A program made the position numbers and the translations under genes. The notes under the pieces were generated by a model, which saw only the letters and a list, made by a program, of their open reading frames with translations, had not been told where the DNA came from and made no database searches. 64,000 nt of DNA from Tetrahymena thermophila SB210 (lineage: Eukaryota > Ciliophora > Oligohymenophorea > Hymenostomatida > Tetrahymenidae), in the NCBI RefSeq assembly GCF_000189635.1, contig NW_002476571.1, positions 429,957 to 493,956 of the forward strand, in the 5' to 3' direction. The stretch's first letter is position 1. Each line of letters opens with the position of its first letter. Below, one piece after another: positions 62,392 through 64,000 of the stretch.

Positions 62392-64000
62392 ATGGATTTG
62401 GCTTCAATAATCTAGAAAGAAAAAAGCGAAAACTGTGGAGAAGATGAAATTAAGTGCATGAATTAATGTCCAAATGTTGTTTCGATGATTCTATCTGCAA
62501 CTTTCAATAGTGATAGCCGGACCTCTAATTTCGATGATGAAAATAATAATCTTTTTATTTTAATAAGCAACAAGCGATTTAACCATGGATATGATCGCTA
62601 TGAAATAAAAATTTATGAAAAAACTCTATTCAATTTACTATTTGTTAAAAATATTGATAAGATTTACTCATTCATTGGATATCATCAATTAGACTAGGTT
62701 TTTTATTTTTACACATAGGAAGATGTATCATAAGATTTAGTGTAAAATAGATATATTGATTTGTATGAAGCTAAATAAAATTAAGATAATATTATGTGTT
62801 AGGAAAAATTTTTGAAAGACTTAGATAATGATAAATCTGAATGCAAATAGTAATAACAATTTAGAGTCACTAAATTCTATTAGTATAGCTACAAAAACGA
62901 TGAAATGAAAATGATCAATTTCATACCAGAGTAATACGATGTTAATTAAAAGTAGTATGTCTGTGAAGCAAATATCAAAGCTAATAAGCTTTACTGCTAT
63001 CTATAAGCAGATTATTAATACTATGTTTTTGGATACTAAAATGTAGAAAATCGTATTAACTAACCATAACCATATGTCACATATTATATGTACACGTATA
63101 AATTTAATAAGAATGAAGGTAATTATTACAATGGAAATTATAATCGTAAAGCTATTATAATTAACAGAAATACGTCAATTATTTAAAATAACGAGCTATA
63201 TTTGCTTAACTATTAAATAGAATAGATTTTTAATAAAGATTGTCCTGTTCTAAAAATCTTCTTTTAATTTGAGTATGATATTTACTTTTGTAAACACCTA
63301 TAAAAACAATCTTTGTTGATAATTTCTCTGTCTACTAACCAAATCCTATAAGAAATTTAGCCAGATTCAGATTACAAAATGGTTATTGACTCTAACATTG
63401 GATTTATTTAATTAACCAAAGCAAATTCTTTAAAATTATTTGATATCAATCTAAACTATTTTGTTAACTTTAATCTCCACGATAAACTTATATTTTATGA
63501 TCGTAAAATAATCGTCTTTACTAGAAAATGTAAGTTATTTACTTTAAAATCCAGTCATATTTTTTTAGGCAAAAATTAATACTAAGTTCTTCTTAATTAA
63601 TTTTTATTCCAATGAATTGAGTTGCTTTGTTTTAAATGAGGATTCAATTAAACCAAGTTTATATAGCTTACTAAAATAATTTTTTTGAATTAACAAATGT
63701 TAAAAAATATTTTGAAGTATAAATTATTTGCTATTTATTTTAGCATCAAATTTATCATTAGCTAATAATATAAATTTAAAATATTCTTGTTAACATTTGT
63801 TTTTTTCCAATAGTAATTATTAAACTAAAAAACATTTTAATAAGCTTAGAAATAATTTAAAGATAATTAAAAATTTATTTTTTTAACTTATACAGGTTTA
63901 GATGAAATAGATTCTTTATGTGCTTATTTGCTTAATGCTAATAAATTTAATTAAGACATAGATAAAAATAAAAAGTATCTTTTTTCCATAAAAAGCTAAA
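62392..64000 (+). CDS. Unrecognised multi-exon gene, 5' part, runs off the right edge
   Basis: Exon 1 (62392-63529) encodes 379 residues without a signal peptide. It is acidic at first (KSENCGEDE), then alternates short beta-type strands (KIYEKTLFNLLFV, YYVFGYQNVENR, KLFDINLNYFVNF), suggesting a propeller-like fold. A consensus donor (GTAAGT) follows at 63530. Splicing to the acceptor ending tatacag at 63895 (366-nt intron) keeps the frame and continues as LDEIDSLCAYLL and NANKFNQDIDKNKKYL to the window end. This fits other long introns here. The intermediate sequence also contains a coding-like frame (FFLINFYSNELSCFVLNEDS) in another phase, so an extra exon or alternative splice is possible. 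No family was identified. Confidence 0.6.

Overview
The window looks like a ciliate nuclear genome, most likely Tetrahymena or a close oligohymenophorean. It is extremely AT-rich (roughly 80% or more by eye). Every convincing gene is full of in-frame TAA and TAG codons read as glutamine, and each ends at TGA. Introns are AT-rich GT...AG. Asn/Gln-rich runs are common. No tRNA, rRNA, CRISPR array, transposon or telomere repeat was recognised. All gene calls below come from hand translation with TAA/TAG = Gln; a standard code breaks every gene into short pieces.

Layout. 1-12.4 kb: a 1,663-residue membrane protein with an LVIVD/beta-propeller ectodomain and a cadherin-like (CADG) domain (+), then a seven-exon P5B-type P-type ATPase (-). 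13-14 kb: fragments of unrecognised coding sequence. 14-36.6 kb: a direct tandem duplication of about 11 kb. Copy A is about 14.0-24.6 kb and copy B about 25.4-36.6 kb. Each carries a small GC-rich, cysteine-patterned, GPI-anchored-type surface protein gene (-) and, 6.5-7 kb away, an AIG1/GIMAP-like GTPase gene (+). The GTPase is intact in copy B and frameshifted in copy A. The 100-base N run lies in copy B and can be sized from copy A.

37-52.5 kb: two related Ser/Thr protein kinases (-) with altered DFG motifs, a B-box/coiled-coil protein with Gln/Asn-rich repeats (+), a three-pass membrane coiled-coil protein (-), a membrane-anchored pepsin-like aspartyl protease (+) and a two-pass membrane protein of unknown function (+). 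53.4-54.4 kb: remnants that may come from a decayed cation channel (-). 54.5-57.1 kb: a three-exon RING finger protein (+). 57.8-60.3 kb: a VIT-VWA protein (-). 62.4 kb to the right edge: the 5' part of an unrecognised multi-exon gene (+).

The genes do not form an operon or an obvious pathway; this is ordinary eukaryotic gene order with long AT-rich intergenic spaces. The themes are cell-surface and membrane proteins (CADG protein, GPI-type antigens, aspartyl protease, P5B ATPase) and ciliate-expanded signalling families (kinases, RING, B-box, VWA). The most interesting region is the duplicated antigen/GTPase unit with its nested repeats and unequal decay.
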